Source: Lucinisca nassula (Eukaryota > Mollusca > Bivalvia > Lucinida > Lucinidae). From it: a stretch of 64,000 nucleotides of DNA. A model generated the notes under the pieces. It saw only the letters and a program-made list of their open reading frames with translations, did not search any database and had not been told where the DNA came from. Shown in pieces: positions 22,629 to 32,954 of this stretch. Where the stretch lies: NCBI GenBank assembly GCA_963580285.1, contig OY757011.1, forward strand, positions 114,982,766 to 115,046,765, read 5' to 3'. The position numbers and the translations under genes are program-made. The stretch's first letter is position 1. Every line of letters begins with the position of its first letter.

Positions 22629-22883
22629 TTTTTTTTTTTGTTTTTTTTTTTCAGTCTAACCACTTTCAATACCTTTGTATGTGACCTATAAACTGTTACA
22701 TCCAAAACTGGGTTATTATGAATAGTGTTATAAAGAGGTTGAGGTGTGTGCAGAATTAATAGGCTAGATTCCTTATCTAAAAGCATATTAAATTGACAAT
22801 AAACCTGCAGGAATGAGCAAAAAGATTTCAGAGCTTTTTAGGATCAAAGGGCTTCTATCCAGGAAGATCTGCCTATAATATAA

Positions 22884-23230
22884 GAACCTTACATGGATGT
22901 GAGGAGAACCGTCTGTTTCAAGCATCACTGTCCGGCATCATGAAGCTTGCTGAGTGATGCTGGACGGTGATCCCGACAGACAGATTTTTCTATCTAGCCC
23001 TCATACCCATGATTCTTTTTCGTGCATACCTTTCATTTCTGAGAGTGGATTTGTTTTAGTGCAGTCACTTGGCTTGTCAATGTCTGCCATATTTTGATTA
23101 CAATAAAGCAGCACTGTATATGCAATGACGTCAAATTTAACGGCATTATGTCCTATTCAACCAGCACACATCAATCACATGAAAATTCTCGATTTTACCA
23201 CATAAGGATAAGAATTTCCATCCTAGAGTT
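22884..23230. repeat. Dispersed repeat with a GTCCGGCATCA palindrome, copy 1
   Basis: CACTGTCCGGCATCATGAAGC and its inverted partner TGATGCTGGACGGTGATC (22928-22972) form a hairpin. Downstream text (GATTCTTTTTCGTGCATACC, CTGCCATATT) matches 38884-39250. No ends were defined. It is unlike the other families here. Confidence 0.75.
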
Positions 23231-23364
23231 AAGTCCAGGATGTCCTTATCTGGTTTGCATGAATGCACATAGTGCCACTAGATGCTTTAGTAATCCTCTT
23301 GTGCATTTCTCATGGTACCAAACTCATGTTATGTTGCTGCTCTAGAATTAGATTTTAAAATGGC

Positions 23365-23450
23365 TTAACGTTTTGCAAACAATAAAGGTCCTGATCAGAC
23401 GCTGCATTCTGCAGCATCTGATCTGGGCCGGCCCTCTTTGCCAGTGACAT
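23365..23450. mobile_element. M3-type palindrome, partial
   Basis: GGTCCTGATCAGACGCTGC and GCAGCATCTGATCTGGGCC form the core; the outer arms are degraded. Confidence 0.6.
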
Positions 23451-23564
23451 GTTTTGGTTTTTCCCCACATAAAATAGCTTAATGTCATGAGGTGTAAGTA
23501 TATAGCACCCTTGTACTGCCTTGCAGCTTTTATAGCGACGTCTTAATGTGTTCATTTATTAACC

Positions 23565-23990
23565 CTTTTTATGCATATAGTTTTTGGTCTATCTGTCTGT
23601 CCGTCTGTTTGTCTGTCTGCAAAAACCTTAACATTGGGCATAACTTTTGAATGGTAACTGATAGGGCTTTCATATTTCACTTATAACAAGACCTTTCAAG
23701 AGGTACCATAAATTTTGACTGCCTGACCTTGACATTTGACCTACTTTTGACCTTCTTTTTAAACACTTTAACAGTGGCCATAACTTTCGATTGGTAAGTG
23801 GTAGGGCTTTAATATTTCACATGTGCATTCTATGTCATTAGACCTTTCCAACGATCCCATAATTTTTGACCTTGTGACCTTGACCTACTATTTTAAGATT
23901 TGAACATTGGCCATACCTTTCGATTGCTTAGTGATACTGCTTTCCTATTTAACATGTGCTGTCCGGGGGCATCAGTGTTTCACAAACACA
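23565..23990. repeat. Pearl-like terminus and two ~145-bp core repeats
   Basis: A GTCTGTCCGTCTGTTTGTCTG stretch (23595-23615) precedes units sharing GGCATAACTTTTGAATGGTAA and TAGGGCTTTMATATTTCAC (23640, 23780, 23920). The units contain TGACCTTGACATTTGACCTAC. The right end is GTCCGGGGGCATCAGTG. Confidence 0.7.
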
Positions 23991-23996
23991 TCTTGT

Positions 23997-24200
23997 TTAC
24001 CAAATGGAATCTTCCTCCTTATATATAGCAGGAGTTCATTTAAAAATTTAGGGGTGTCAGGTTGTGTTTTCATCAAAATTTATTTGGAAAATGACTGAAC
24101 TTTTAGCAAACAGTGGAGGCCCAGAGCAGACACTGCATTCTGCGGCGTCTGATCTGGGCCTGCACTGTTTGCCAGGGTACCCGTTTAGGGGTTTCTGTTT
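23997..24200. mobile_element. M3 MITE, inverted, end degraded
   Basis: It runs from TACCAAATGGAATCTTCCTCC through the palindromic core (24105-24170) to CCCGTTTAGGGGTTTC. Compared with 24388-24609, the whole element is in the opposite orientation. Confidence 0.8.
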
Positions 24201-24387
24201 TTTTTTGTTTTTTTTTCAGAACAAGCCCACTTATATAGTGATGTGATACAGTGTTTGTTTATCAATCTTGCAGCCTGGGTTCACTCCCCGCCAAGAGCCC
24301 TATAAATTTTTATGCACCTGTGACAATTACACACTGTGCAGATGCACTAGCTGCTTTGAGCATGTAGCGCTTGCTGCAAACATGCTT

Positions 24388-24609
24388 TTAACCCATTCTG
24401 TACCAGAAAACCCCAAACGGGTACCCTGGCAAACAGTGCAGGCCTAGATCAGACACTGTAGAATGCGGCATCTGATCAGTGCCTACACTAATTGCAAAAA
24501 GTTCTGCTATTTTCCAAATCAAGTTTGAAGAACCTGTTGACCCCAAATTTCGAAATGGACTCCTGCCATATATAAGGAGGAAGATTCCATTTGGTACATA
24601 AAGGGTTAA
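24388..24609. mobile_element. M3 MITE, full copy
   Basis: The ends are TTAACCCATTCTGTACCA and inverted TGGTACATAAAGGGTTAA, with a TTAA at each edge as in piggyBac-type insertions. The core palindrome, CAGATCAGACACTGTAGAATG, is partly decayed. Bases 24610-24960 show nothing recognised. Confidence 0.85.
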
Positions 24610-24966
24610 GCACATTTTTTAAGATAAGGAGTCATGTGTATCAGAAGGCGCTACTGTTTTTGGGCCAAACAATAAAAACTAATACATGTATCAGTATTCA
24701 CAGGGTGACAATTGACAATAGAACACAGATTGTTTAAAGAATAATTCTCTTGTATAGACACTTGAAAATAAATCTATTACAAAATGACAATAATTAATAG
24801 TGATTTTAGACAATTTCTGCATGTATCGACAACCTTTGATATCTTTTCACTAAATAGTGACTTACGAGACATGTGGGTATACCTCTTCAAAATTATTACA
24901 ATCTTCGTACATCAAGAGGTCTACGTTTTAAGGAAAGAAATTGCTCCTTAAGAATTAATTCTTTCC

Positions 24967-25192
24967 TTAACCCATTTTGTACCAGAAACTCCAAAACGGG
25001 TACCCTGGCAAACAGGGGAGGCCAAGATCAGATGCCGCAGAACATGGCATCTGATCAGGGCCTCCACTGTTTGCTGAAAGTTCAGTCATTTTCCAAATTA
25101 AATTTTAAAGTAAACACAACCTGACACCCCTAAATTTTGAAATTGACTCCTCCTATAAGGAGGAAGACTACATTTGGTACAAAAAGGGTTAA
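24967..25192. mobile_element. M3 MITE, full copy
   Basis: It runs TTAACCCATTTTGTACCAG to TTGGTACAAAAAGGGTTAA, with core AGATCAGATGCCGCAGAAC and GGCATCTGATCAGGG. Just left, 24925-24962 is a small inverted repeat of GGAAAGAATT...AATTCTTTCC, like the M8 core. Confidence 0.88.
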
Positions 25193-25327
25193 AGAGTAGA
25201 ACCCTATTTGGAAGTGCTCACATTTCAAATAGCCTTAACATACCTTTGAAAGTCATTAAGTTTTTGTCTCTCTCAAAAACTGGGCTCAGCTCTGACAGCA
25301 AGAATTTGCCTCAAGAGAGCCTTTACT

Positions 25328-25538
25328 TTAACCCATAAAATGCCAATCATGACAATTGGCTGCTTTGTCATCTGCTGGTGACTTTAGAAGTCATTGTTGC
25401 AAACACTGTGGACCCAGATCAAGTCTGATCTGATTCCACTATTTGCCTGTATGCAAAAATATTTTTAAAAGGTTGCAAGAAGATTAAGCACTCAACATAA
25501 ACAACATTTTCAGATGCAGTTTTTCTCAGCAAGGGTTG
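25328..25538. mobile_element. TTAACCC-ended MITE with alternative arms
   Basis: The ends are TTAACCCATAAAATGCC and AGGGTTGA. The centre is GCAAACACTGTGGACCCAG, as in M3, but the sequence between ends and core differs from M3. A sister copy is at 25924-26163. Confidence 0.7.
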
Positions 25539-25544
25539 AAAGCA

Positions 25545-25895
25545 GTGGCCTGAGGGGAAAATTCTTTCCTTTAAGAGTAGACCCCTTTTTAGTGGGAAAG
25601 GGCTTATAGAAAAGCGAACAGGAGGTCCTGAAAGTTATCTCCATTTGAAAAATGGCAGAAAAATCTGCCAGGTGCTCCCATTCCCCTTAAGCAAAATAGG
25701 ATCTTTCTCATTATACAGTACTTGGAGTCAATTTCAAAATCTAGGGGTGTAGAGTTGAGTTTTGTAGAAAATTGCTTATAAAATGCTGAAGCCTTTGTGA
25801 ACAGTAAAGCCACATTCTGCAGCATCTGATCTGGGCCTGCAATGTGTGACAGTGTACTATTTTGGAGTTTCTTGTATAAAATTGGTTAAGAAATC
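25545..25895. mobile_element. M8 half-copy followed by an M3 fragment
   Basis: 25545-25700 carries GGAAAGAATTC-type text, AGTAGACCCCTTTTTAGTGG and CAGGTGCTCCCATTCCCCTTA, the right half of M8. 25728-25895 has AATCTAGGGGTGTAGAGTTG and GCAGCATCTGATCTGGGCC, a worn M3. Confidence 0.65.
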
Positions 25896-25923
25896 TGCAC
25901 TGTTCATGGTTTGCCCAAATTTT

Positions 25924-26163
25924 TTAATCCATAAAAAGCCAATCATGCCCATTGTCGTCTTTGTCATCTGCCGGTTACTTTAAAAGTCATTTTTGCAAAC
26001 AGTGTGTACCCAGATCAGACTGCTCCTCTAGGAGCAGTATCTGGGTCCACACTGTTTGCCTGTATGAAAAACTTTTTCTAAAAAGTGTGCAAGAAGATTC
26101 AGCAGACGGCATAAGCAGACAACATTTTCAGATGTAGTTTTTCTCGGCATCCTACGGGTTAAC
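25924..26163. mobile_element. TTAACCC-ended MITE with alternative arms, second copy
   Basis: It runs from TTAATCCATAAAAAGCC to CCTACGGGTTAAC. The core CAGATCAGACTGCTCCTCTAG is a palindrome (about 26010-26040). The arms match 25328-25538, including CATTTTCAGATGTAGTTTTTC. Confidence 0.75.
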
Positions 26164-26555
26164 ATATCCTAGACAGAGATAGAAAAGAAAACCCAAGCTT
26201 TTGATGAGAACAAGTCTCTACTGAGGACACAAAACCAATGAGTTTGTTAGAGACAAGGTCACCAGCCTGGTGGGCCCCTAAAAGACAATCCTACAGATGG
26301 TCAAGAGACGCAAGCTGGCCTGGCACAACAGCCTCACAAAGACCATGCTACAGGGCACTGTAGAAGGGGGACACTGCCATGGCTGACAGAGAAAGAGTTG
26401 GTCAGACAATGTGAAGGAATGGACAGTGCTACCCATGCCATACCTCCTCATAAAAGCCAAGGACAGAGTGGGTTGCAGTGAGATGTCTGCTATAGCCCTT
26501 ATGCCTCCCCAATGACCAGAGGTGAGTGAGTGAGTGAGTGAATGAGTGAGGCATG
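26164..26555 (+). pseudogene. LINE 3'-end remnant with (GTGA)n tail
   Basis: Pieces read RDKVTSLVGP (26252-26282), LQMVKRRKLAW (26293-26325), and near 26390-26470 KSWSDNVKEW and KAKDRVG. This is the end of a non-LTR ORF2, of a different lineage from 19085-19813. Frameshifts and stops are present. The GAGTGAGTGAGTG run at 26525-26552 is the retroposon tail. Confidence 0.75.
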
Positions 26556-26599
26556 GCTCTCATATTCATTATGCCATCAAACATGTATACAACAAAAAT

Positions 26600-26757
26600 T
26601 ATATATACATGTATAATAATGAGAAATCACCTAGTATATACAAGTATAATAAGAGAAATAACCTAATATAAATGAGAAATCACCTAATATATACATGTAT
26701 AATAATGAGAAATAACCTAATATACACATGTATAATAATGAAAAATCACCTAATATG
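26600..26757. repeat. AT-rich ~55-bp tandem repeat
   Basis: TATACATGTATAATAATGAG and AAATCACCTAATAT recur four times with small changes. Confidence 0.85.
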
Positions 26758-27343
26758 AAGCTGTTTTGGGGGGCTGCTCTTAAAACCCTGCAATTAGCAG
26801 TTTAGTAATATGGCATCTGTTGTCAGTTCATTATAGTGCAAATACATGAAAACACAAGGACCTGCTGAACAAGAATTTGCGTCACAAGTGACATGTTTGT
26901 CAAAGTACAAAGAAACTGTAATCCATATTTAGCATATTGAATACCAGTTAATTTCGCTCCACACAAAAAGTGGGGATGGAGCTTAGCGATTGTCAAAAAC
27001 TCTATACTACTGCAATCCCACCTTCTTCATATTTGCACTGCACACTCAAAAAAATATTATTAACATTATGTTAGTTGTCTGAAAGTTTTGGCAAATCAAC
27101 TGAGCCCATGACAGAAAGTTCAACATATTGCAACAAAGCTGTCGGTGCATCTAAGATTTTTGTTGCAAACAGCACCAAACATTCGACTGGGAGATGTCTT
27201 ATTGCTAAACTGCTGGTTGCGTGGTTGTAAAGGGAAGAATTTTGAAATATAGGACATTTCATCTATGTCTACAAGAGCTGATGTGTTACAATGGAGATGG
27301 CAGAATGGAAAGGCCAACTAACGACATACATGCATGACATATG
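26758..27343. other. No recognised feature
   Basis: No gene, tandem repeat or element end could be supported. Minus-strand open stretches here are short and unrecognised. Confidence 0.4.
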
Positions 27344-28836
27344 CCCAGTTGTTCAAAGCATCGTTAGCTCAACAAGCTCATTAGGTCAATGGATTCATTA
27401 TTCTAGCAAGTACAATATCTACCATAATACTCTGATATTTTTGCTGAAAAAAGGTGAGCTGCTTTGCATTTGCAACGTAATACTCTATTTTTGCCGAAAA
27501 AATGTGAGTAGCTTTTGCAAATGCAAAAGCTGCTCACATGTCTTTTAGCAAAAATACTAGAGAAAGTGACCAGTGGGTCACGTATACCCCCGGCCAGCGC
27601 CATACTCTGATATAGCTTTCAAGCTTGTATGCAATATGAATGAAGATGTCAAGAAGCTATAAGAATCTATAAATGTGCTTGTAAAAGCTAAACTAAACAT
27701 AAAATTTCTAAATGGACCAAGGGAGTGGGGGTATCAATGTTACTGAAGCAGCAGGATGGGTTATGCATCAATGAAATATTTGGTACTGGTATGCAACATC
27801 GATGCAAGTATGAATTGAATTTGTCTTAGATAGAGTTTAGAACATACAGTCATCTATAAACTTTGTCATAAAACTTTAACCAAATGTAAAATTTCTAAGT
27901 CAATGACCTTGAGGTCCAGGTCGCCGTGGGTGGGAGAAGGGACATACATCACAAAATGTTGGGACTGGTACACTGATTCAAGTATCAACTGAATTTGTCT
28001 TAGAGTTTAGAACATAATAGGCATCTATAAACTTTGTCATAAAACTTTAACCAAATGTAAAATTTCAAAGTCTGTGTCCTTGGCCTCAAGGTCACTGTGG
28101 GGGGTGGGACATGCATCAATGAAATCTTAAGACCAGTATGTAACTTCAGTGAAAGTATCAACTAAATCTATCAAAGGGTTCAGAAGATACAATCTCCTAG
28201 AAACTTTGACGCAAAACTTTAACCAAATGTAAAATTTCTAAGTCTGTGACCTTGACATCAAGGCCACTTTGTGGGGGTTGGGACATGCATCAATGAAATC
28301 TTTAGACCAGTATGTAACTTCAGTGTAAGTATCAACTAAATCTATCAAAGGGTTCAGAAGATACAATCTCCTAGAAACTTTGACGCAAAACTTTAACCAA
28401 ATGTAAAATTTCTAAGTCTGTGACCTTGACATCAAGGTCACTTTGTGGGGGTTGGGACATGCATCAATGAAATCTTTAGACCAGTATGTAACTTCAGTGT
28501 AAGTATCAACTAAATCTATCAAAGGGTTCAGAAGATACAATCTCCTAGAAACTTTGACGCAAAACTTTAACCAAAATGTTAACGGACGGACGGATGGACG
28601 GACGGAAGGATGGACGGACGGACGGACGGAAGGATGGACGGACGGACAGACGGAAAACCGGACACACGGACAGACGGACGGACGAACGGACGAACGGCAA
28701 GACGAAAACTACATACCCCCATAGTATACTTCGTATACCGGGGGTATAATTAGGGCATTTTTAATGATCAAAATTTTTTAATAATATGTTAACTAACAAC
28801 TTGGTTAGTTTTTTGTTTCCTTTGAACCACTGGGCC
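27344..28836. mobile_element. M5 MITE split by a pearl-like element
   Basis: The left part, 27344-27556, begins GCCCAGTTGTTCAAAGCATCG and holds the hairpin AGCTTTTGCAAATGCAAAAGC (about 27512-27532). The right part, 28749-28836, ends with inverted TTTGAACCACTGGGC. The undisturbed copy at 53070-53281 shows that the two parts were once contiguous (AAAATACTAG then TTTAATGATCAAA). Confidence 0.75.
27557..28748 (+). mobile_element. Pearl-like element with 174-bp core repeats and GGAC microsatellite
   Basis: It starts near GGTCACGTATACCCCCGG and ends in a CATACCCCC...GGGGGTATAAT hairpin (28718-28748). The last two core units are virtually identical with a 174-bp period (28264, 28438). They share CTATCAAAGGGTTCAGAAG and TCTGTGACCTTGACATCAAGG, and older units go back to 27640. 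A GGACGGACGGAAGGATGG tract spans 28580-28700. This core, microsatellite and hairpin order matches published descriptions of bivalve pearl elements. Confidence 0.8.
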
Positions 28837-29074
28837 CTGACAATGACTAGACACATATTTGAAATTCTCAGTATAAAAACTGTACAACAATCCTTTGGGC
28901 TCCACAGAAATGTTTACAGCAGACAGCAATTGTATTTTTTAAACTATTTTTCAGAGAAAATAAGGCTTGACATTTCATGTGAATCATCTGCCCAAACCCT
29001 ATTTGGAATAGTTTCAATGAAATATTTCTGACAAGATTTTAAAGATCATCATCAAGCTTGCAGCAGAATCAGTT
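28837..29074. mobile_element. Possible M6 palindrome fragment
   Basis: TCAGAGAAAATAAGGCTTGAC and TTTCATGTGAATCATCTGCCC (28950-28995) match the inverted-repeat family at 32190-32325 and 35400-35560. Nothing else is recognised here. Confidence 0.45.
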
Positions 29075-29355
29075 CATCACGAAAACACGCCTATATAATT
29101 TTGACACCCTTGACTCCCACTTTTATATAGTAAAACTGGTGTTTACAGGGGTAAACCTTATTTTTCTTGTTTCTGCTCTAAAATATAGATTGTGGGTTCT
29201 CGTTACAACCTCCTTGACGAGGCGGTTCTAACGAGTACCCACAACCTATATTTTGAGCAGAAATAAGGAAAATATCACAATTTTTTTATCTTAAAATTTT
29301 CATTTTTTCGGATGTAAAGTTTACTATGTATTTGTATAGGCGTGTTTTCTTAATG
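29075..29355. mobile_element. M1 palindromic MITE, full copy
   Basis: It runs CATCACGAAAACACGCC to GGCGTGTTTTCTTAATG. The palindrome at about 29185-29252 is worn on its left arm (GTTACAACCTCCTTGACG). Confidence 0.88.
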
Positions 29356-29700
29356 TTTAAATCATTTTACTATTTTCAACAATTTTACACATTATTCATT
29401 CAAACAACTAAAGCAATATTAAATTTATCGGAGACACCTAAGCCTAATGAGTATAGACATTGAGTAAACTTATATGTCAAAGGTACTATCAAAGTAAGAA
29501 TCTGATAACAGGTCTGAGCTGCATTTTGTAATTTCTCTACAAAAACGCATTGTGCATGGAAGGCAAATAAGTTCTATGGAAAGGTAATCATTTGGAAGCA
29601 ATGAACACAACACAGAACTGAAAAGTCTCGAGTACCGAATTTTTTCTGGGTTAGACTAGCTAGTTCAGCCAATTTGGCCTCACCAGTGACCCTCTATTTT
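29356..29700. other. No recognised feature
   Basis: Unique-looking AT-rich sequence. No coding or repeat signal could be supported. Confidence 0.4.
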
Positions 29701-29711
29701 AGAAATTCCCT

Positions 29712-29939
29712 ATTTTTTTTTTTTTTGGTTTTTGTTTTATGGCCCTTTCAAGATTATTTCACTCATATCGAGCTGATTTTTAATCCGAGGTGGGCAAAAA
29801 CTGGTTTACCCAGAGAAAACCACCAGACCTTCCATTGCAGAGCTTGGTGTCTCACATGACTCAAGCCAGGCTCAAACCCAGTGGTGAGAGATCTAATGAT
29901 TTTAGTCGGCGCTCTTATCCACTAGGCTACGGTGGCCCA
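29712..29939 (-). mobile_element. SINE-C, full copy, minus strand
   Basis: The poly-T at 29712-29726 is the tail. The head (29939 downwards) reads GGGCCACCGTAGCCTAGTGG, with a TRGCNNAGYGG-like A box, and a degraded B box. AAATTCC appears on both sides, near 29703 and 29943, as a likely target duplication. Confidence 0.88.
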
Positions 29940-30057
29940 TAAAATTCCGTAGTGGAAGGACTAGAAAATACAACCCACACTTTAAATTTTCATGAAGGGG
30001 TAGTCTATCAGTATTTTATTGGGAACCTTTTTTTCAAATTTCAGTATATTTTGACTG

Positions 30058-30365
30058 TTTCCTGTGATTTGAAAAATTTCAGAATCTTTGGACCATTTCC
30101 TGTGATTTTGTAAAATTTCAGAATCTTTTGACCATTTCCTGTGATTTTGTAAAATTTCAGAATCTTTTGACCTTTTCCTGTGATTTTGTAAAATTTCAGA
30201 ATCTTTTGACCTTTTCCTGTGATTTTGTAGAATTTCAGAATCTTTTGACCTTTTCCTGTGATTTTGTAAAATTTCAGAATATTTTGACTGTTTCCTGTGA
30301 TTTTGTAAAATTTCAGAATATTTTGACTGTTTCCTGTGATTTTGTAAAATTTCAGTATCTTTTGA
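30058..30365. repeat. 39-bp minisatellite, about eight units
   Basis: The unit is TTTCCTGTGATTTTGTAAAA followed by TTTCAGAATCTTTTGAC, with few differences between units. Since 39 is divisible by 3, a 98-codon open frame (30128-30424) carries a 13-residue repeat, FVKFQNLLTFSCD. No promoter, signal or homology suggests it is translated. Bases 30366-30655 show nothing further. Confidence 0.92.
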
Positions 30366-30655
30366 GCGGCTTATGTGGTTTTGTAGGTACCTATCAAAAC
30401 GGCCTCATTGACGCAAAAGGGTGAGATATCATGAATGCTGCCAGATAGGTTTCTGAAATACATGTACATGTAACTGCATTCCTGAATTTCCTCAGGAGCA
30501 AATTATTTCCATAAGAAGTAAACTCCTATTGATAAGGAGACAAAATATTTCTTAAAGAGCTGCCTCCCCAAGAGGTGTATTCATTCTTCTTAATTGAGAA
30601 AAAAATCTACTGCAATTATCATAACAATGAATTAATAATCTGACAACCAAGCATA

Positions 30656-30740
30656 CATGTGAGCAAACAATACAGTCCCAAATCAGACTCACCTAACGAG
30701 GTATGATTTGGGTTTGCACTCTCTTCTTTTCCACAAGTAT
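30656..30740. mobile_element. Worn M3-type palindrome
   Basis: GCAAACAATACAGTCCCAAATC and GATTTGGGTTTGCACTC bracket a central CCTAACGAGG. The outer arms are not recognised. Bases 30741-31003 hold no further feature. Confidence 0.4.
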
Positions 30741-31003
30741 GTTTCAGACAATTAACTGGGCAGCGAATGAACTTATTCCTGTTTTAAGAAAAATAGAAAA
30801 AAATCTGCATAAAGTTTAGGTGTCAAAACGTAAATTACAGCACTAGAAATCTAGAGCTTCGAGTTAACATATACAATGTACATCATATGACTAGAAAGAG
30901 ACAGAACAAGTGTATAGTATGACATGTATGTGTAGCATGTACAGTATTATGAGCGTTTAGCCTGTAAAGAATAATACATCTATCATGTGAAGTATGGTAC
31001 GTG

Positions 31004-31451
31004 TTAAACCATTTAGTACCCGAAACCCCTAAAGGGGTAATTGGCAAACAGAACAGGCCCAGATCAGATGCTGGATAAGAGCGCTGACTCTTAGTCATTA
31101 GGTCTCTCACCGCCGTAGGTTCGAGCCTCGCTCGGGCCACGTGTGAGACGCCAAGTTCTGCAACGGAAGGTCGTGTGGTTTTTCTCCGGGTACTCCGGTT
31201 TTCGCCCACCTCTGATTAACGATCGGCTCGATATGAGTGAAATAATCTTGAAAGGGCCGTAAAACCCAAACCAAAAAAAAAAAAAAAACCAGATCAGATG
31301 CCACGTCTGATCAGGGCCTCCACTGTTTGCTAGCAGTTCAGTCATTTTCCGAACAGATTTTTATGAAAACACAACCCGACATCCCTAAATTTTTAAATGG
31401 ACTCCTGTTATATATAAGGAGGAAGATTCCATTTGGTACAAAAAGGGTTAA
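31004..31451. mobile_element. M3 MITE interrupted by SINE-C
   Basis: It begins TTAAACCATTTAGTACC and ends TTTGGTACAAAAAGGGTTAA. The palindromic core is split at CCAGATCAGATG by the SINE at 31071-31288. Confidence 0.88.
31071..31288 (+). mobile_element. SINE-C with perfect 12-bp target duplication
   Basis: It has lost the first bases of its tRNA-like head, but keeps the B box (GGTTCGAGCC at 31119) and body, and ends in poly-A (31274-31288). CCAGATCAGATG occurs at 31059-31070 and 31289-31300. This shows insertion into the M3 palindrome. Confidence 0.93.
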
Positions 31452-32060
31452 GGAGGTACAGTATGTCATGTGCTTAACATGTACTGTATGACATGTTCAA
31501 CATCAGCAGTATAACGTGCGTGGCATGTGCAGCTTGTATTTTAAGCTATACAGTATGAAGTGTGTATTATTGCTTGTATGTTTAGCATGTACAGTACGAA
31601 GTATGTTTATATCCAAATTACTGCTTGTGTGTTTAATATACAGAATGAAGTGTGTCAATGCTTGTGTGTTTAGCATGTACAGTATGTTTTTGTTTATGGT
31701 TTTATGGCCCTTCCAAGATTATTTCACTTAATTCCAGCTGATTATTAATGAGAGCTGGGCGAAAGCTGGAGCAAAACCAACTGACCTTCCGTTGCATAAC
31801 TTGGCATCTCACGTTACCAGAGCCAGACTCAAACCATAACATGAGAGACCTAATGATTAAGAGTCAGCACTCTTACCCACTAGGTCAGGAAGGCCTGTTA
31901 CATGTACAGTATGAAATGTGCGTTTAGTATGTAAATTACTACTTGTGTGTTTATCATAATACAGGATGAAGTGTGTTATGTTTGTGTGCTTAGCATGTGC
32001 AGAATGAAGTGTGTATTATTGCTAGCATCTTTAGCATGTACATTATGAAGTATGAGTATC
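31452..32060. repeat. Irregular ~60-75-bp repeat of TTTAGCATGTACAGTATGAAG
   Basis: Variants of TTAGCATGTACAGTATGAAGT and TATTATTGCTTGTGTGTTTA recur at 31540, 31585, 31665, 31905, 31985 and 32030. They are interrupted by SINE-C. Confidence 0.75.
31687..31900 (-). mobile_element. SINE-C, minus strand, inside the 31452 repeat
   Basis: It is flanked by CATGTACAGTATG at 31674-31686 and 31901-31913. The duplication may be partly the host repeat itself. The body and tRNA-like head (near 31830-31895) are diverged. Confidence 0.85.
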
Positions 32061-32189
32061 TTATTCCAGGAGTGTGAAACAAAATGAATTCTACACAAAT
32101 GTTTATCATACATTTGCTAGAAAATATCACATTATGTGATTTGCATATGCAATAAGGCCATGCCATTAAACGCTCAAAGCACCCCAGAA

Positions 32190-32325
32190 GGTTTTAGAGC
32201 CATTTTATTTTCCAAATTATTTTTAAAGAAAATAAGGATAGACATTCATATAAATCATCTGCCCAGCACAGGATTCAAATGTAATTTCAAGCCTTATTTT
32301 CTCCGGAAAATATCAAGGGTTAAAG
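32190..32325. mobile_element. M6 palindromic repeat
   Basis: TTTTAAAGAAAATAAGGATAGAC and the inverted AAGCCTTATTTTCTCCGG surround AAATCATCTGCCC, as at 35400-35560. Confidence 0.5.
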
Positions 32326-32439
32326 CATACCATGTTTTCATTTATATCAGTACTAAAGCTTGAAAGCCATGTCAGCCATATTGCATCCCCCATATCACAC
32401 CTTTTAATACTAGCACTATCACATACTGTTTATACTGAG

Positions 32440-32863
32440 GGCCTCATGGAAGATTAGCTGTTACTTGTATTTTGTACTTGTATGTGCTAAATGTTGTCAC
32501 CCTCTATAAATAAAACCGGCCCCGATAGCTCAGTTGGTAGAGTGTCCACTCCGGGGAACGGGAGGTCACGGGTTCGATCCCGGGCCGCGAAATACCAAAG
32601 TCGTTAAAAATGGTACTAGCTGCTCCTCGCTTGGCACTCAGATTTACGGGGTAGAGCTAGGACTGGTCGACCCAGTGTCAGGATAATGTGACTGGGTGTG
32701 GTATCATGTAATGTGTCTGGGACATGATACTTCAGTGAGGCAGCACTATAAAAGTGAGCATTGAGCTCCCTGTCGCAACCAGACACCGTCATGATATGAC
32801 TGAAAAAATGTTGAAAGCGACGTTAAACCCGAATTCACACACACACACTCTATAAATAAAGTC

Positions 32864-32896
<33 letters not shown>
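32440..32896 (+). mobile_element. SINE-E 3' part, interrupted by SINE-D, with (TTAC)n tail
   Basis: GGGCCTCATGGAAGATTAG through CCCTCTATAAATAAA (32440-32514) matches the 3' half of SINE-E at 34796. It resumes after SINE-D as GTCTTTACTTACTTACTT. The TTAC run is at 32865-32896. Confidence 0.75.
32515..32847 (+). mobile_element. SINE-D: tRNA-headed SINE, full length, with 13-bp target duplication
   Basis: The head has a clear A box (TAGCTCAGTTGG, 32527) and B box (GGTTCGATCC, 32571), but no tRNA-like 3' end, so it is not a working tRNA gene. The 3' region ends GTTGAAAGCGACGTTAAACCC plus (CA)n, resembling the conserved end of molluscan Meta-type SINEs. CTCTATAAATAAA flanks it at 32502-32514 and 32848-32860. 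Confidence 0.9.
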
Positions 32897-32897
<1 letters not shown>

Positions 32898-32954
32898 GTG
32901 CCATGAACATTGTTACCACAATTATCCTAAGTATTGGGACAGATAGGCCAGCAT

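Noticed and set aside
28580..28700. GGACGGACGG tract as a CRISPR array or coding repeat
   Set aside because: It is a simple tetranucleotide tract at the 3' part of a pearl-like element; no spacer-repeat structure, and the DNA is animal.
32519..32590. A functional tRNA gene (A and B boxes present)
   Set aside because: It is the head of SINE-D: the acceptor stem does not close properly, a SINE body follows, and a 13-bp target duplication flanks the whole unit. The heads at 34796, 34980 and 62640 were rejected for the same reason.
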